Positions 9,915-17,372 of a stretch of 57,710 nt of DNA are shown here, in pieces. The stretch lies in assembly GCA_021816775.1 (NCBI GenBank), contig JAKAXA010000019.1:1-57710 (forward strand), written 5' to 3'. A program made the translations under genes and the position numbers. The DNA is from Pseudomonadota bacterium. Lineage in GTDB: Bacteria; Pseudomonadota; Gammaproteobacteria; Steroidobacterales; Steroidobacteraceae. The notes beneath the pieces are model-generated. The model was given only the letters and a program-made list of their open reading frames with translations, had not been told where the DNA came from and ran no database searches. How positions within the stretch are numbered: position 1 is the stretch's first letter; each line of letters opens with the position of its first letter.

Positions 9915-11096
9915 GTGTCCGCCCTCACAGAACTGGCGATCCGCAACGTCAAGGCGCGCGAGAAGCCCTACAAGCTCTACGACGAGCGGGGCCTGTACCT
10001 CATCGTCCGCCCCGACGGCGCCCGCTGGTGGCGATTCCGATTCTCCGTCGGGGGAAGGGAAAAGCTGCTCTCGCTGGGCGTCTATCCGGACGTGTCATTG
10101 CGGCGGGCCCGCGAGAAGCGCGATGAACTGCGACGTCAAGTCGCTGACGGGGTGGATCCGGCCGTCCGGCGCCGAGCAGACAAAGTTGCAGCAGCCGATA
10201 CCTTCGGGGCCGTCGCCGAAGAATGGCTGCGGGTCAAGAAAACGGCGCTGACCGAGAGCACCTGGCAGCGGGAGCGCCACGAATTGACCGTCCTCGCCGC
10301 TCCGCTCTCGGGGCGACCGATCGCGCAGATCGAGGCGCCGGAACTCTTGGCGGTCCTGCGCCGGCTCGAGGCGCGCGGGGTCGTCGACACCGCGCACCGG
10401 GTGCGCGCAGCGGTCGGCCGCGTCATGCGATTTGCCGTCGCCACGGGGCGCGCCAAACATGATATCAGCTACGACCTGCGGGGTGCCCTCACTCCGCGGA
10501 AACCCGAAAGTTATGCCGCCATCACGGAGCCGCGGCGGATCGGCGAACTGCTGAGGAGCATTGATGAATACCGCGGCCAGCCGCAGACGATTGCCGCTCT
10601 CAAGCTCGCGCCATACGTCTTTTGCAGACCGGGCGAAGTTCGATGGGCGGAGTGGTCGGAATTTGCGCTCGAGGGCGAGACGCCAGAATGGCGAATCCCT
10701 GAGCAGCGGATGAAGATGCGAGAAGAGCACGTCGTGCCACTCGCTCGCCAGGCGGTGGCGATCCTGCGCGACCTCCAGCCGATCACGGGGCACGGGCGGT
10801 ATGTCTTCCCCGCGCTGCATACGAGTCTCCGCCCGATTTCTGAAAACACGATCAACCAGGCGCTGCGGCGGATGGGGTACGGCGGCGATGAAATGACTGG
10901 CCACGGATTCCGCAGCATAGCGAGCACGCTGCTCAATGAGCAGGGCTTTCCGCCAGACGCCATCGAGTTACAACTCGCGCACAAGGAGCGCAACAAGGTA
11001 CGGGCCGCATATAACAGGGCTGTGCGCCTCAATGAACGCCGCAAGATGATGCAGGAGTGGGCGGATTATCTCGACCGACTAAAAGCGGGGAAATAG
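9915..11096 (+). CDS. int: P4-type tyrosine integrase
   Basis: A 393-residue site-specific recombinase of the P4/CP4-57 group. The N-terminal DUF4102 arm-binding domain is recognisable (LTELAIRNVKAREKPYKLYD, then GLYLIVRPDGARWWRFRF). The catalytic residues are visible: Arg near 237 in FCRPGEVRW, His-x-x-Arg near 330-333 in GHGFRS, His near 356 in LAHKERN and the nucleophile Tyr near 366 in AAYNRA. It starts with GTG 160 bp after the tRNA, the normal place for such an integrase, and presumably catalyses insertion at and excision from the 23-bp att repeat. It appears intact. Confidence 0.95.
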   Translation: MSALTELAIRNVKAREKPYKLYDERGLYLIVRPDGARWWRFRFSVGGREKLLSLGVYPDVSLRRAREKRDELRRQVADGVDPAVRRRADKVAAADTFGAVAEEWLRVKKTALTESTWQRERHELTVLAAPLSGRPIAQIEAPELLAVLRRLEARGVVDTAHRVRAAVGRVMRFAVATGRAKHDISYDLRGALTPRKPESYAAITEPRRIGELLRSIDEYRGQPQTIAALKLAPYVFCRPGEVRWAEWSEFALEGETPEWRIPEQRMKMREEHVVPLARQAVAILRDLQPITGHGRYVFPALHTSLRPISENTINQALRRMGYGGDEMTGHGFRSIASTLLNEQGFPPDAIELQLAHKERNKVRAAYNRAVRLNERRKMMQEWADYLDRLKAGK

Positions 11097-11101
11097 GCCC
11101 A

Positions 11102-11536
11102 TCAGCGACGTTTGCGCGACCAATTGACTACCGAGGCGAGGCGCTGAATCTCGCGGACACCCAGGTCCGGACATTCCCGGCGCAGCCATGCCTCGATCGA
11201 TTTCTTTACTGACTTCGATGCCGGTCGACGCGTGACTGCAATCCAACATCTCACCGCCAACAACAACTCTGCAGAGCGGTGAGGCGACTCCTCTATCTCC
11301 GCCAATAGCCCCTCCGCGCAGTCGTGAGTCGGCACCTGCGGCTCGCCATAGCGATGATTCGTTGCCTCGCGATGGCGCAGTCGCCAAAACTCAGCCTCCT
11401 CGGCCGCCTCCGCCCAGTCGTCGTGCGTGCGCTGGCGCGGATCCATGCGCAGCGTGTACTCGATCGCTCGTCTTGCCGCCGCCCTGCGCTTGGCGGCATT
11501 CGAATCTGGCGTTGTCGTTTCGATTTTGCGTGCCAT
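11102..11536 (-). CDS. Hypothetical protein opposite the integrase
   Basis: A 144-residue, Arg/Glu-rich, probably cytoplasmic helical protein with no signal peptide or membrane segment. I do not recognise its family. It converges on the integrase (their stops are about 5 bp apart) and is read away from a remarkable control region with three 16-bp repeats and a 22-bp palindrome. That placement suggests it is either a regulator of the island or is itself tightly controlled. The ATG start at 11536 is the only good one and leaves 20 bp to the first repeat. Confidence 0.6.
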   Translation of the reverse strand: MARKIETTTPDSNAAKRRAAARRAIEYTLRMDPRQRTHDDWAEAAEEAEFWRLRHREATNHRYGEPQVPTHDCAEGLLAEIEESPHRSAELLLAVRCWIAVTRRPASKSVKKSIEAWLRRECPDLGVREIQRLASVVNWSRKRR

Positions 11537-11555
11537 CGGCCTGTATCTCTTTTCA

Positions 11556-11619
11556 AATCCGCTAAAGTGACAATCCGCTAAAGTGACAATCCGCTAAAGT
11601 GACAGTGTACACTGTCACT
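11556..11619. promoter_or_regulatory. Three 16-bp tandem repeats plus a 22-bp perfect palindrome
   Basis: AATCCGCTAAAGTGAC is repeated exactly three times in tandem (11556, 11572, 11588). The third copy runs into a perfect palindrome at 11598-11619, whose half-site AGTGACAGTGT begins with the repeat's own AGTGAC end. It lies between the divergent genes 11102-11536(-) and 11716-11976(+). This is the architecture of an operator or iteron set; the AlpA-like protein is an obvious candidate ligand, but this is inference. Confidence 0.75.
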
Positions 11620-11715
11620 AATCATGGTGTCCACCATAAAGTCGCACTGTGCCCGCTATCTTTCTCGCTCGCGCCGTATACGCTGACATCGTCAGATACA
11701 CGCAGGAGATGACGG

Positions 11716-11976
11716 ATGGTGACGAAACCGGAAAAGCAACGCCACAAACAGGCGCGGCGCGCTGATGGGCGCGGGGCTGTAATGCCGCCGCGCCTGCTGT
11801 CGCTCCGCGAGGTCATGGCACTCACCGGCGTCTCCAGGGACACCATCTACAGGTGGGGTCGGTTGAAAAAATTCCCGCGCCATCTCCGTATCGGTATGCG
11901 CTGCTCGCGCTGGCGTGAGGATGAAATCCTCGCGTGGATGGTCGCGGCGGCGACCACGAGGGATCAAGCAGCCTGA
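11716..11976 (+). CDS. AlpA-family helix-turn-helix regulator / excisionase
   Basis: An 86-residue protein with the AlpA/MerR-like DNA-binding fold: LLSLREVMALTGVSRDTIYR, followed by KKFPRHLRIGMRCSRWREDEILAW. AlpA proteins act in P4-like islands as transcriptional activators of integrase or as excisionase-like factors. A Shine-Dalgarno AGGAG lies seven bases before the ATG. It is transcribed away from the repeat/palindrome region and precedes the DUF3987 gene. The N-terminal 20 residues are basic and may be unstructured. Confidence 0.85.
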   Translation: MVTKPEKQRHKQARRADGRGAVMPPRLLSLREVMALTGVSRDTIYRWGRLKKFPRHLRIGMRCSRWREDEILAWMVAAATTRDQAA

Positions 11977-11980
11977 TCGG

Positions 11981-12004
11981 TCCCCGGGGCGGCAACCCCG
12001 GGGA
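11981..12004 (+). terminator. 9-bp GC hairpin after the AlpA-like gene
   Basis: TCCCCGGGG and CCCCGGGGA enclose a six-base loop just after the stop codon. There is no U-run, so this may be an attenuator or mRNA-stabilising hairpin instead of a terminator. Confidence 0.35.
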
Positions 12005-12106
12005 TCGCGAATCAACGAGTGAGTGAGATGCCGGCAGAGCAGCCGACGCGGATGATCGTAACGCTCCGCGCCGGGCAACACAAGCTCCGCCGGCAAGGAG
12101 CGGAGC

Positions 12107-13711
12107 ATGCCAGACGACTATCAGCCGCGTGGACTGGCTGCGCAGGAGATCCTGCGCCGCATCGACGCCGGCAGTGGAGGCATCGCGGCCAAGATCGACT
12201 CGTGGCCGAAGCCCGAACAGATCGTCCCGGCGCTCGCAGCGGCGCCGTATCCGATCGAGGCCCTGCCCGATGTCGTGCGCGAGGCGGTGCAGGAGGTGCA
12301 AGGCTTCGTGAAAGCACCGCTTTCCATGGTGGCCATGAGCGCGGTGAGTGTGATGAGTCTGGCCGCGCAGGGTATCGCGGACGTGGAGCGCGCGGAGGGC
12401 TTGCGCGGTCCGTGCAGCCTGTTCGCGATCACCGTCGCGGAGTCGGGAGAGCGCAAGAGCGCGTGCGACAAGTTTTTTGCACAACCGCTGCGCGACTATG
12501 AACAGGCGCGTATCGACGAGCACGTCGAGCAGACGAAGGACTTCGAGGCCGAGATGGCCGCATGGAACGCCAGGATGGAGGCGTTGACCGCCGGCCTGCG
12601 CAAGGAGAAGGGGAAAGCGGCGAGCGCGGATAGTGTCGCGGAGCTCGCGGAAGCTCAGCGCGCAAAACCCGAGGCGCCGCGCATCCCGCAGATGTTCTAT
12701 GAGGACACGACGCCGGAGGCGATCGCGTGGGGCTTGGCGAAGAAGTGGCCCTCCGCGGCCATCATGGCGGCCGAGGGCGGTATGGTATTGGGTGGGCACG
12801 GTATGAGCAAGGAGACGCTCGTCCGTAATCTCGCCCTGATCAACGTCCTATGGGATGGGGCGAGCGTGACGGTGGACCGGCGCACGAAGGAGAGCTTCCG
12901 GGTCGCGGGCGCGCGCCTTACGGTCGCCATCCAGGTGCAGTCGGGACTGCTGCTCGACTTCGTACAGGGTACACGCGGACTCGCCCGCTCATCTGGATTT
13001 CTCGCGCGGTTTCTCATCGCATGGCCAGACACGACGCAGGGATATCGGGACTTCTCGGACCCGCCGCCGGGGTTCCCCGCGCTCTCGGCCTATCACGCGC
13101 AATTGCGCGCGATGCTCGAGCGGCAGGGGACACTGGATGAGCATGGCCGTCTGGTGCCGCGCGTGTTGCCGCTCGAGCCGGCCGCGAAACAAGCATGGAT
13201 CGCGTGGCACGACAATGTCGAGCATTCCATGCGCCCGACCCGGGAGATGGCGGACCTGAAGGATGTCGCGGCGAAGGCGGCAGACAACCTCGCGCGGGTC
13301 GCGGCGGTGCTGGCCGTGTTCGAGGACCCGGCTGCGGTGATCGTTGCTGAGCGTCATATCTGCGCAGCTGCCTCGATCATGAACTGGCACCTGCAGGAGG
13401 CCCGCCGGTTCTTTGGGCAGATTACGTTGCCTACAGAGATTGCCGATGCTGTGGCATTGGATGCGTGGATCCTGCAGAGGGCGCGGGATAACGGCAAGAC
13501 TCGATTCATCAAGCGTGACTTACAGAGGTTGGGACCGCTACAAAAACCGCTGGAAAGCGAGCACATCCGCGCTGGCGAGCGGTTCACGCAGGCGCTCGCA
13601 ATTCTCGAGGATGCCGCGCGCGTGCGCATCGTCCGCGAAGGACGATCATGGCTCGTGGAACTCAATCCAGCACTGACAGGCTCCGAGCGCCACGGAGCGA
13701 AAGTGTCGTAA
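12107..13711 (+). CDS. DUF3987 (YfjI-like) protein, putative island replication protein
   Basis: A 534-residue protein of the DUF3987 family found in prophages and P4-like islands, usually at the place of a replication primase-helicase. The central region shows FAITVAESGERKSACDKFF near residue 115, a degenerate P-loop-like segment characteristic of the family, and EDTTPEAIAWGLAKKWPSA followed by EGGMVLGGHGM. The start ATG at 12107 follows GGAGC. Its stop codon lies inside the first of a series of GTGTCGTA repeats that form a mirror-symmetric array, so the protein and a candidate origin are physically linked. A replication role is inferred; the biochemical function of the family is not established. 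Confidence 0.82.
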   Translation: MPDDYQPRGLAAQEILRRIDAGSGGIAAKIDSWPKPEQIVPALAAAPYPIEALPDVVREAVQEVQGFVKAPLSMVAMSAVSVMSLAAQGIADVERAEGLRGPCSLFAITVAESGERKSACDKFFAQPLRDYEQARIDEHVEQTKDFEAEMAAWNARMEALTAGLRKEKGKAASADSVAELAEAQRAKPEAPRIPQMFYEDTTPEAIAWGLAKKWPSAAIMAAEGGMVLGGHGMSKETLVRNLALINVLWDGASVTVDRRTKESFRVAGARLTVAIQVQSGLLLDFVQGTRGLARSSGFLARFLIAWPDTTQGYRDFSDPPPGFPALSAYHAQLRAMLERQGTLDEHGRLVPRVLPLEPAAKQAWIAWHDNVEHSMRPTREMADLKDVAAKAADNLARVAAVLAVFEDPAAVIVAERHICAAASIMNWHLQEARRFFGQITLPTEIADAVALDAWILQRARDNGKTRFIKRDLQRLGPLQKPLESEHIRAGERFTQALAILEDAARVRIVREGRSWLVELNPALTGSERHGAKVS

Positions 13712-13986
13712 GTGTCGTATGAGTGTCGTAGTTAGGTGGCGACACTCAAGCGATTGATTTCACACCAAAACATGCAAGTGTCGTATGTGTCGTAAGAGAC
13801 TAGAGATCGATTTTCTACTACTACTATATATGGATAAGGGGTATCCAGTCCTATGTCCCGGTCTCCCCTCTCTCCCTCGCTCTCCCGGAGTACCTACGAC
13901 AGTTACGACACTTGTCGCGTTCTTCAATGGAATCAGCACGTTATCTGTCGTGCGGGCCGTGCGACAGCGTACGACAGTTACGACGG
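13703..13986. other. Mirror-symmetric iteron cluster, candidate replication origin
   Basis: Five direct copies of GTGTCGTA (13703, 13712, 13723, 13778, 13787) face inverted copies TACGACAG/TACGACAC/TACGACGG (13895, 13904, 13970, 13979). In each arm the copies come in pairs 9 bp apart, and the two pairs are exactly 75 bp apart. Next to each outer pair is a hairpin with an 11-base loop (13721-13747 and 13945-13967). The centre has an AT-rich stretch (about 13800-13835), a small hairpin (13832-13846) and a pyrimidine-rich tract. It directly follows the DUF3987 gene. Iteron-type replication origins look like this; the function is inferred. Confidence 0.65.
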
Positions 13987-14058
13987 TTGCGTGCCCACGG
14001 CGGGCCGCTCGCCGGGGAATGTACTGACGCACCGATGCCCATACGGGCCCCCGTCATA

Positions 14059-14331
14059 TCAGACCTTGTCTTCTGTATCGCTCGGTTGCCATGGTGGCGG
14101 CGATATCCGCAGGAGTATTTCCGCGTTGCGGGACGATGCTGCCATCGCCCCGGCCCACTTCGGTGCGAAGTCTATCCGCATGATGTGCGGTTGATACTTG
14201 GTCCCAGTCAATTCCTCAAGTGCCTTCGCTATGGCCTGCTGAATCGTTTCCAGGCTGTGGTCGCGAAGCGCATTGTGATACCAGTCAAATTCGCTCTCGG
14301 TCGCAGTGGTCGTCTGTTTCTCTTCGGTCAT
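14059..14331 (-). CDS. Hypothetical small protein
   Basis: A 90-residue protein with an acidic, Thr-rich N-terminus and a helical segment (LRDHSLETIQQAIAKALEEL) followed by KYQPHIMRIDFAPKW. I do not recognise a family. It is read against its neighbours, between the iteron cluster and the conjugation-related genes. The composition looks protein-like, unlike the overlapping plus-strand frame, but no strong ribosome-binding site is seen, so it remains a moderate call. Confidence 0.45.
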   Translation of the reverse strand: MTEEKQTTTATESEFDWYHNALRDHSLETIQQAIAKALEELTGTKYQPHIMRIDFAPKWAGAMAASSRNAEILLRISPPPWQPSDTEDKV

Positions 14332-14435
14332 CGTTGTCTCAACTGTGTCTGGTGTCTGCCATTTCTCCCAGGATTTCGCGCGCGGACTTCAGGACGGTGG
14401 AGCCTCAAGCGGAGAGGCCGCGATTATAGCCTGAC

Positions 14436-14492
14436 CGGCACTGGATGACCCTGATTCTCGGTTAGTGGACACGGATGACGTATCCAGTGCCG
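14436..14492. repeat. 11-bp inverted repeat with 35-base spacer
   Basis: CGGCACTGGAT at 14436 and ATCCAGTGCCG at 14482 are perfect inverted copies in the gap before the plus-strand gene at 14556. It could be an operator or the terminator of a converging transcript; nothing decides. Confidence 0.35.
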
Positions 14493-14555
14493 CTGCTCCT
14501 GGGGAATGGAGTGACGCTGGCAATTTTGCCGCACATCACTCGATAGGAGGGCGTC

Positions 14556-14921
14556 ATGGCTACGACCGATCCCATTCCCGCCTCTATTGCTGCCACTGCC
14601 GGCCCTGCGGCGCCGCCCCCCGCCTCTTTGCCCGCCGACAAGATCGAGGCCGCCGCGCGGCTCTATCTGCGGCGCAAGCACCGGCTCGAACACCCCAACG
14701 GCGAATTTGATAGTGGCGGCCGCTGGTATCCGTCCGCGGCCGAATACCAAGTCTGCTGCATTGGCATTCGTGCTCCGAGCCGGGCGCACCCCTATTCCTA
14801 CATGGTGCACTGCAGGACAGTCGAGCACATCTGCTGGCTGACTGAGGAGTTGAGCGACGATGACGTCGGCGCAGTGCGTTGCCGCGCCCGAGAACTCGAG
14901 GCAACCGGTGACTACCGGTAG
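14556..14921 (+). CDS. Hypothetical protein heading the PilV/TrbL gene group
   Basis: A 121-residue protein with an Ala/Pro-rich N-terminus of about 30 residues and a compact C-terminal part (DKIEAAARLYLRRKHRLEHP, GRWYPSAAEYQVCCIGIRAP, YMVHCRTVEHICWL). No family recognised. A TAGGAGG Shine-Dalgarno six bases before the ATG makes translation likely. It lies in the same direction as, and about ten bases before, the small membrane protein and the PilV-like gene, so it probably begins that operon. Confidence 0.65.
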   Translation: MATTDPIPASIAATAGPAAPPPASLPADKIEAAARLYLRRKHRLEHPNGEFDSGGRWYPSAAEYQVCCIGIRAPSRAHPYSYMVHCRTVEHICWLTEELSDDDVGAVRCRARELEATGDYR

Positions 14922-14930
14922 GAGATTGTC

Positions 14931-15215
14931 GTGTCAACCATCAGAAAAAGTTTTTCCCCTGAGATGGCCGTCCCCCGCCTGCGGGCGCTCTACTTCGTCT
15001 CGCTGGCGCTTTGCGCGGTCCTCCTGTCTCTGCTGCGCATCGCCATCGATGGGGAGCAGCGCCTCGCGCACGCGCTGACTCTCAAGACGCGCGCGGCGGT
15101 CGCGGTGCCACACATCATCGTCCTTCGCGTGCCGCCCGTGCGGGCGGCAGTGCAATCTAACATCCACCGTGCGCGCGACGCTGTGCTGAAGGAGACCTCA
15201 CATGGCCGCCGGTGA
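14931..15215 (+). CDS. Small single-pass membrane protein
   Basis: A 94-residue product with one clear transmembrane segment near residues 20-41 (ALYFVSLALCAVLLSLLRIA) and a basic C-terminal tail. It starts with GTG six bases after an AGGAG Shine-Dalgarno. The end overlaps the start of the PilV-like gene by 14 bp, implying translational coupling. Family not recognised; its position suggests a role with the pilin-like and TrbL proteins in the envelope. Confidence 0.6.
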   Translation: MSTIRKSFSPEMAVPRLRALYFVSLALCAVLLSLLRIAIDGEQRLAHALTLKTRAAVAVPHIIVLRVPPVRAAVQSNIHRARDAVLKETSHGRR

Positions 15216-17241
15216 TTTGATTATTTGGGTGTCAGTCCTCGTCGCGCTCGCCATCATGCTGCCCTCCGTGGTCGGGATGCAGCACCAGGCGTTCACCGAC
15301 CAGGTCGCGAAGGTCGAAGCGGGGCAGCTCGCCAAGATCACGGATGCGGCGCTGCAGTACGAGTACGGATACATGGCGACTCTGTCCGCCCCAAGCAGTA
15401 CGCACACGGTGTCCATCCAGACCCTGATTCAGCAGGGCTATCTGCCGGCCGGCACCTCGGCGGTGGACGCGATGGGCGACCCGATCTCCGTCGAGTACCA
15501 GGCGGACTCGAGCGGCAATGTGACCGGCTACGTGGTCGCGCAGGGCAATTACCGTTACCCGGATCCGGACGCGGGCGAGATCCTGCTGGATCTCGGCGAC
15601 CGCGGTGGGTATGTGCCGGAGGTGACGCTACCGGGGCAGGTGGCTGGCACCATCTACGGCACCGGCGACACCTGGCAGTCGCCGGCGCCGGCCGGGATCG
15701 GGGCGGGCTCGATCGACGTGAAGGTCGAGAGCAATGCCGCGCAGCAGGCCGATGACTCGCGCTTCCTCTGGCGCGTGCCAGCGCCCACTGCGGCGGGCAA
15801 TACCATGTCCACGCCGCTGATCCTGGGTGCCGTCGAGACGCCGGGGGCGTCTTGCGCGAACACCGGCGCCATCGCCCAGGATGGCACAGGGGCGCTCGTG
15901 AGCTGCCAGGGCGGCACCTGGCAATCGGTCGGCGGCGGGCACTGGCGCGCGCCGGTGTCCACCTACGCGGCGCTGCCGGCAAGCGGAAATCAGGACGGCG
16001 ACGTGCGGCTGACGCTCGATACGGACCGGGCATTCGCCTGGAACGGCGGCTCGTGGGTGGCGCTGGCCGTGAATCAGAACGGCAATCTGCACGTACCGAA
16101 CAACGTGTACGCCGACGGCGGCAAGGTGAGCACGTCGACGAGCTGCTCAGGGCAAGGAACGCTGACTGCTGGCGACATCACAATGACTACAGACAATGGC
16201 TGTGGCGTCAGCGGCTCGGCCATCCAAATGGGAAGCCCCGTGACTGGCCAGGCGTACGCGATCGTCGACGCTGGGGATGGGTCACTGGACTTCTGGAATT
16301 CTAGCGCCGGTCACTCAGCAATGCAGATCCAGCCGAACGGAGAGTGGGACTTGAACCCCTACGACAACGGCAACCCGGATTATTTGGTCCCGGGTGAGGG
16401 GAACGATTCCGTCGAAGGCAATAGCTGGTGGGGGATTCAGCCACGATGGTCCAATGGCTGGTCGATGGTGACCAGCGAGCATGGCTACTTGAATGCTAAT
16501 CCTCGCGCCGCGAACGGATCGGTCGACGTGAACGACATCGACGTGCGCTCCGGCGGCGCGTACCCGTGGTACTCGCAGCTCTCCTCGCAGACCTACGCGA
16601 ATATGCAGGCCATCTCGAACTTGCAGTCCACCGTGGCCCAGCAGGGAAATCAGATCAATTCGAACACGAGCAGCATCGGGGCGATCAACAACCGCCTGAA
16701 TCAGGATGTTGCCACCAACTGCTCGGCCAGTGGATATGCTGCGATCACAGACCTTTGCACCGAGCTCGCGAACTCGGGCATCCAGGGCATGGGCACGCCC
16801 GAGGCGTGCCCGGGCGGTGGAGTCGGCACGTGCGGGCCGGTGGGACCTTCGACCTACTCCTATTGGGGCTGGTGCGGCAGTCGCTACTATCGGTACCGCT
16901 GCATCCAATACGGCACCAATCCGCCCGCGGTGAGCCTGCCGACCGAGAACTATCCGCAACTCGTGGTCGCAGCCGCGACGGCGGGCATCGGCCAGGGCGG
17001 ATGCGGGTCAGGTGCCAGCAATACGGGCATCCTCACGCTGTCGGCCACTTCGGGCGGTGCGCCGCTCGCGCAGAGCGCGCAGTACGCCAAGGGCGGCAGC
17101 AATTACAACCCGACCGATATGTATTTCCCGTTTTCCATCACCTTCGTTTTGCCGGCGGGGCAGAGTGGACAGATCCAGCTATCCGGCGGCCGAAACGGCC
17201 TCGGGTGCGGCGAGTTTGCGTATCAGTTGTATCGGCTTTGA
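15202..17241 (+). CDS. PilV-like pilus adhesin / minor pilin
   Basis: A 679-residue protein with an N-terminal hydrophobic helix (DLIIWVSVLVALAIMLPSVV) directly after Met-Ala-Ala-Gly, then helices like a type IVb pilin head (VAKVEAGQLAKITDAALQYE), and a long Gly/Ser/Asn-rich region. This resembles the constant region and tip of PilV, the pilus adhesin of R64-type conjugative thin pili. The Gly before the helix could be a prepilin cleavage site, but the usual Glu at position +5 is Trp here. No shufflon recombinase or inverted segments were seen. The C-terminal half contains several Cys residues and CPGGGVGTCGP, consistent with an extracellular domain. PilV assignment is moderate; envelope location is likely. 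Confidence 0.6.
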   Translation: MAAGDLIIWVSVLVALAIMLPSVVGMQHQAFTDQVAKVEAGQLAKITDAALQYEYGYMATLSAPSSTHTVSIQTLIQQGYLPAGTSAVDAMGDPISVEYQADSSGNVTGYVVAQGNYRYPDPDAGEILLDLGDRGGYVPEVTLPGQVAGTIYGTGDTWQSPAPAGIGAGSIDVKVESNAAQQADDSRFLWRVPAPTAAGNTMSTPLILGAVETPGASCANTGAIAQDGTGALVSCQGGTWQSVGGGHWRAPVSTYAALPASGNQDGDVRLTLDTDRAFAWNGGSWVALAVNQNGNLHVPNNVYADGGKVSTSTSCSGQGTLTAGDITMTTDNGCGVSGSAIQMGSPVTGQAYAIVDAGDGSLDFWNSSAGHSAMQIQPNGEWDLNPYDNGNPDYLVPGEGNDSVEGNSWWGIQPRWSNGWSMVTSEHGYLNANPRAANGSVDVNDIDVRSGGAYPWYSQLSSQTYANMQAISNLQSTVAQQGNQINSNTSSIGAINNRLNQDVATNCSASGYAAITDLCTELANSGIQGMGTPEACPGGGVGTCGPVGPSTYSYWGWCGSRYYRYRCIQYGTNPPAVSLPTENYPQLVVAAATAGIGQGGCGSGASNTGILTLSATSGGAPLAQSAQYAKGGSNYNPTDMYFPFSITFVLPAGQSGQIQLSGGRNGLGCGEFAYQLYRL

Positions 17242-17251
17242 GGGCGCGCCC

Positions 17252-17362
17252 ATGAGACTCTCCATCGCAGCACAGCGCCGCCTCGCTCGCATCATACCCT
17301 GGGCCGCCATCGCGCTCGCCGCCCTCGGGGCGGTGGTGCTCATGTACCAGATACTCCACTGA
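17252..17362 (+). CDS. 36-residue membrane protein between pilV-like and trbL
   Basis: A very small frame with ATG at 17252, eight bases after GAGGG, encoding one transmembrane helix (IIPWAAIALAALGAVVLMYQ) after a basic N-terminus. It fits exactly between the PilV-like stop (17241) and the trbL start (17373). The good ribosome-binding site, tight spacing and positive-inside charge pattern support a real gene. Small hydrophobic proteins beside VirB6/TrbL genes can be entry-exclusion or assembly factors; this is only a suggestion. Confidence 0.6.
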   Translation: MRLSIAAQRRLARIIPWAAIALAALGAVVLMYQILH

Positions 17363-17372
17363 GGGGCACGTC

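Noticed and set aside
12019..12501. A plus-strand frame overlapping the DUF3987 start
   Set aside because: It overlaps the DUF3987 gene in another frame and has no domain or supported start.
13703..13986. CRISPR array
   Set aside because: The repeats are only 8 bp, occur in both orientations and have no regular spacers; an iteron cluster explains them better.
15202..17241. Shufflon in the PilV-like gene
   Set aside because: No inverted sfx-type repeats, alternative C-terminal segments or Rci-type recombinase gene were found near it.
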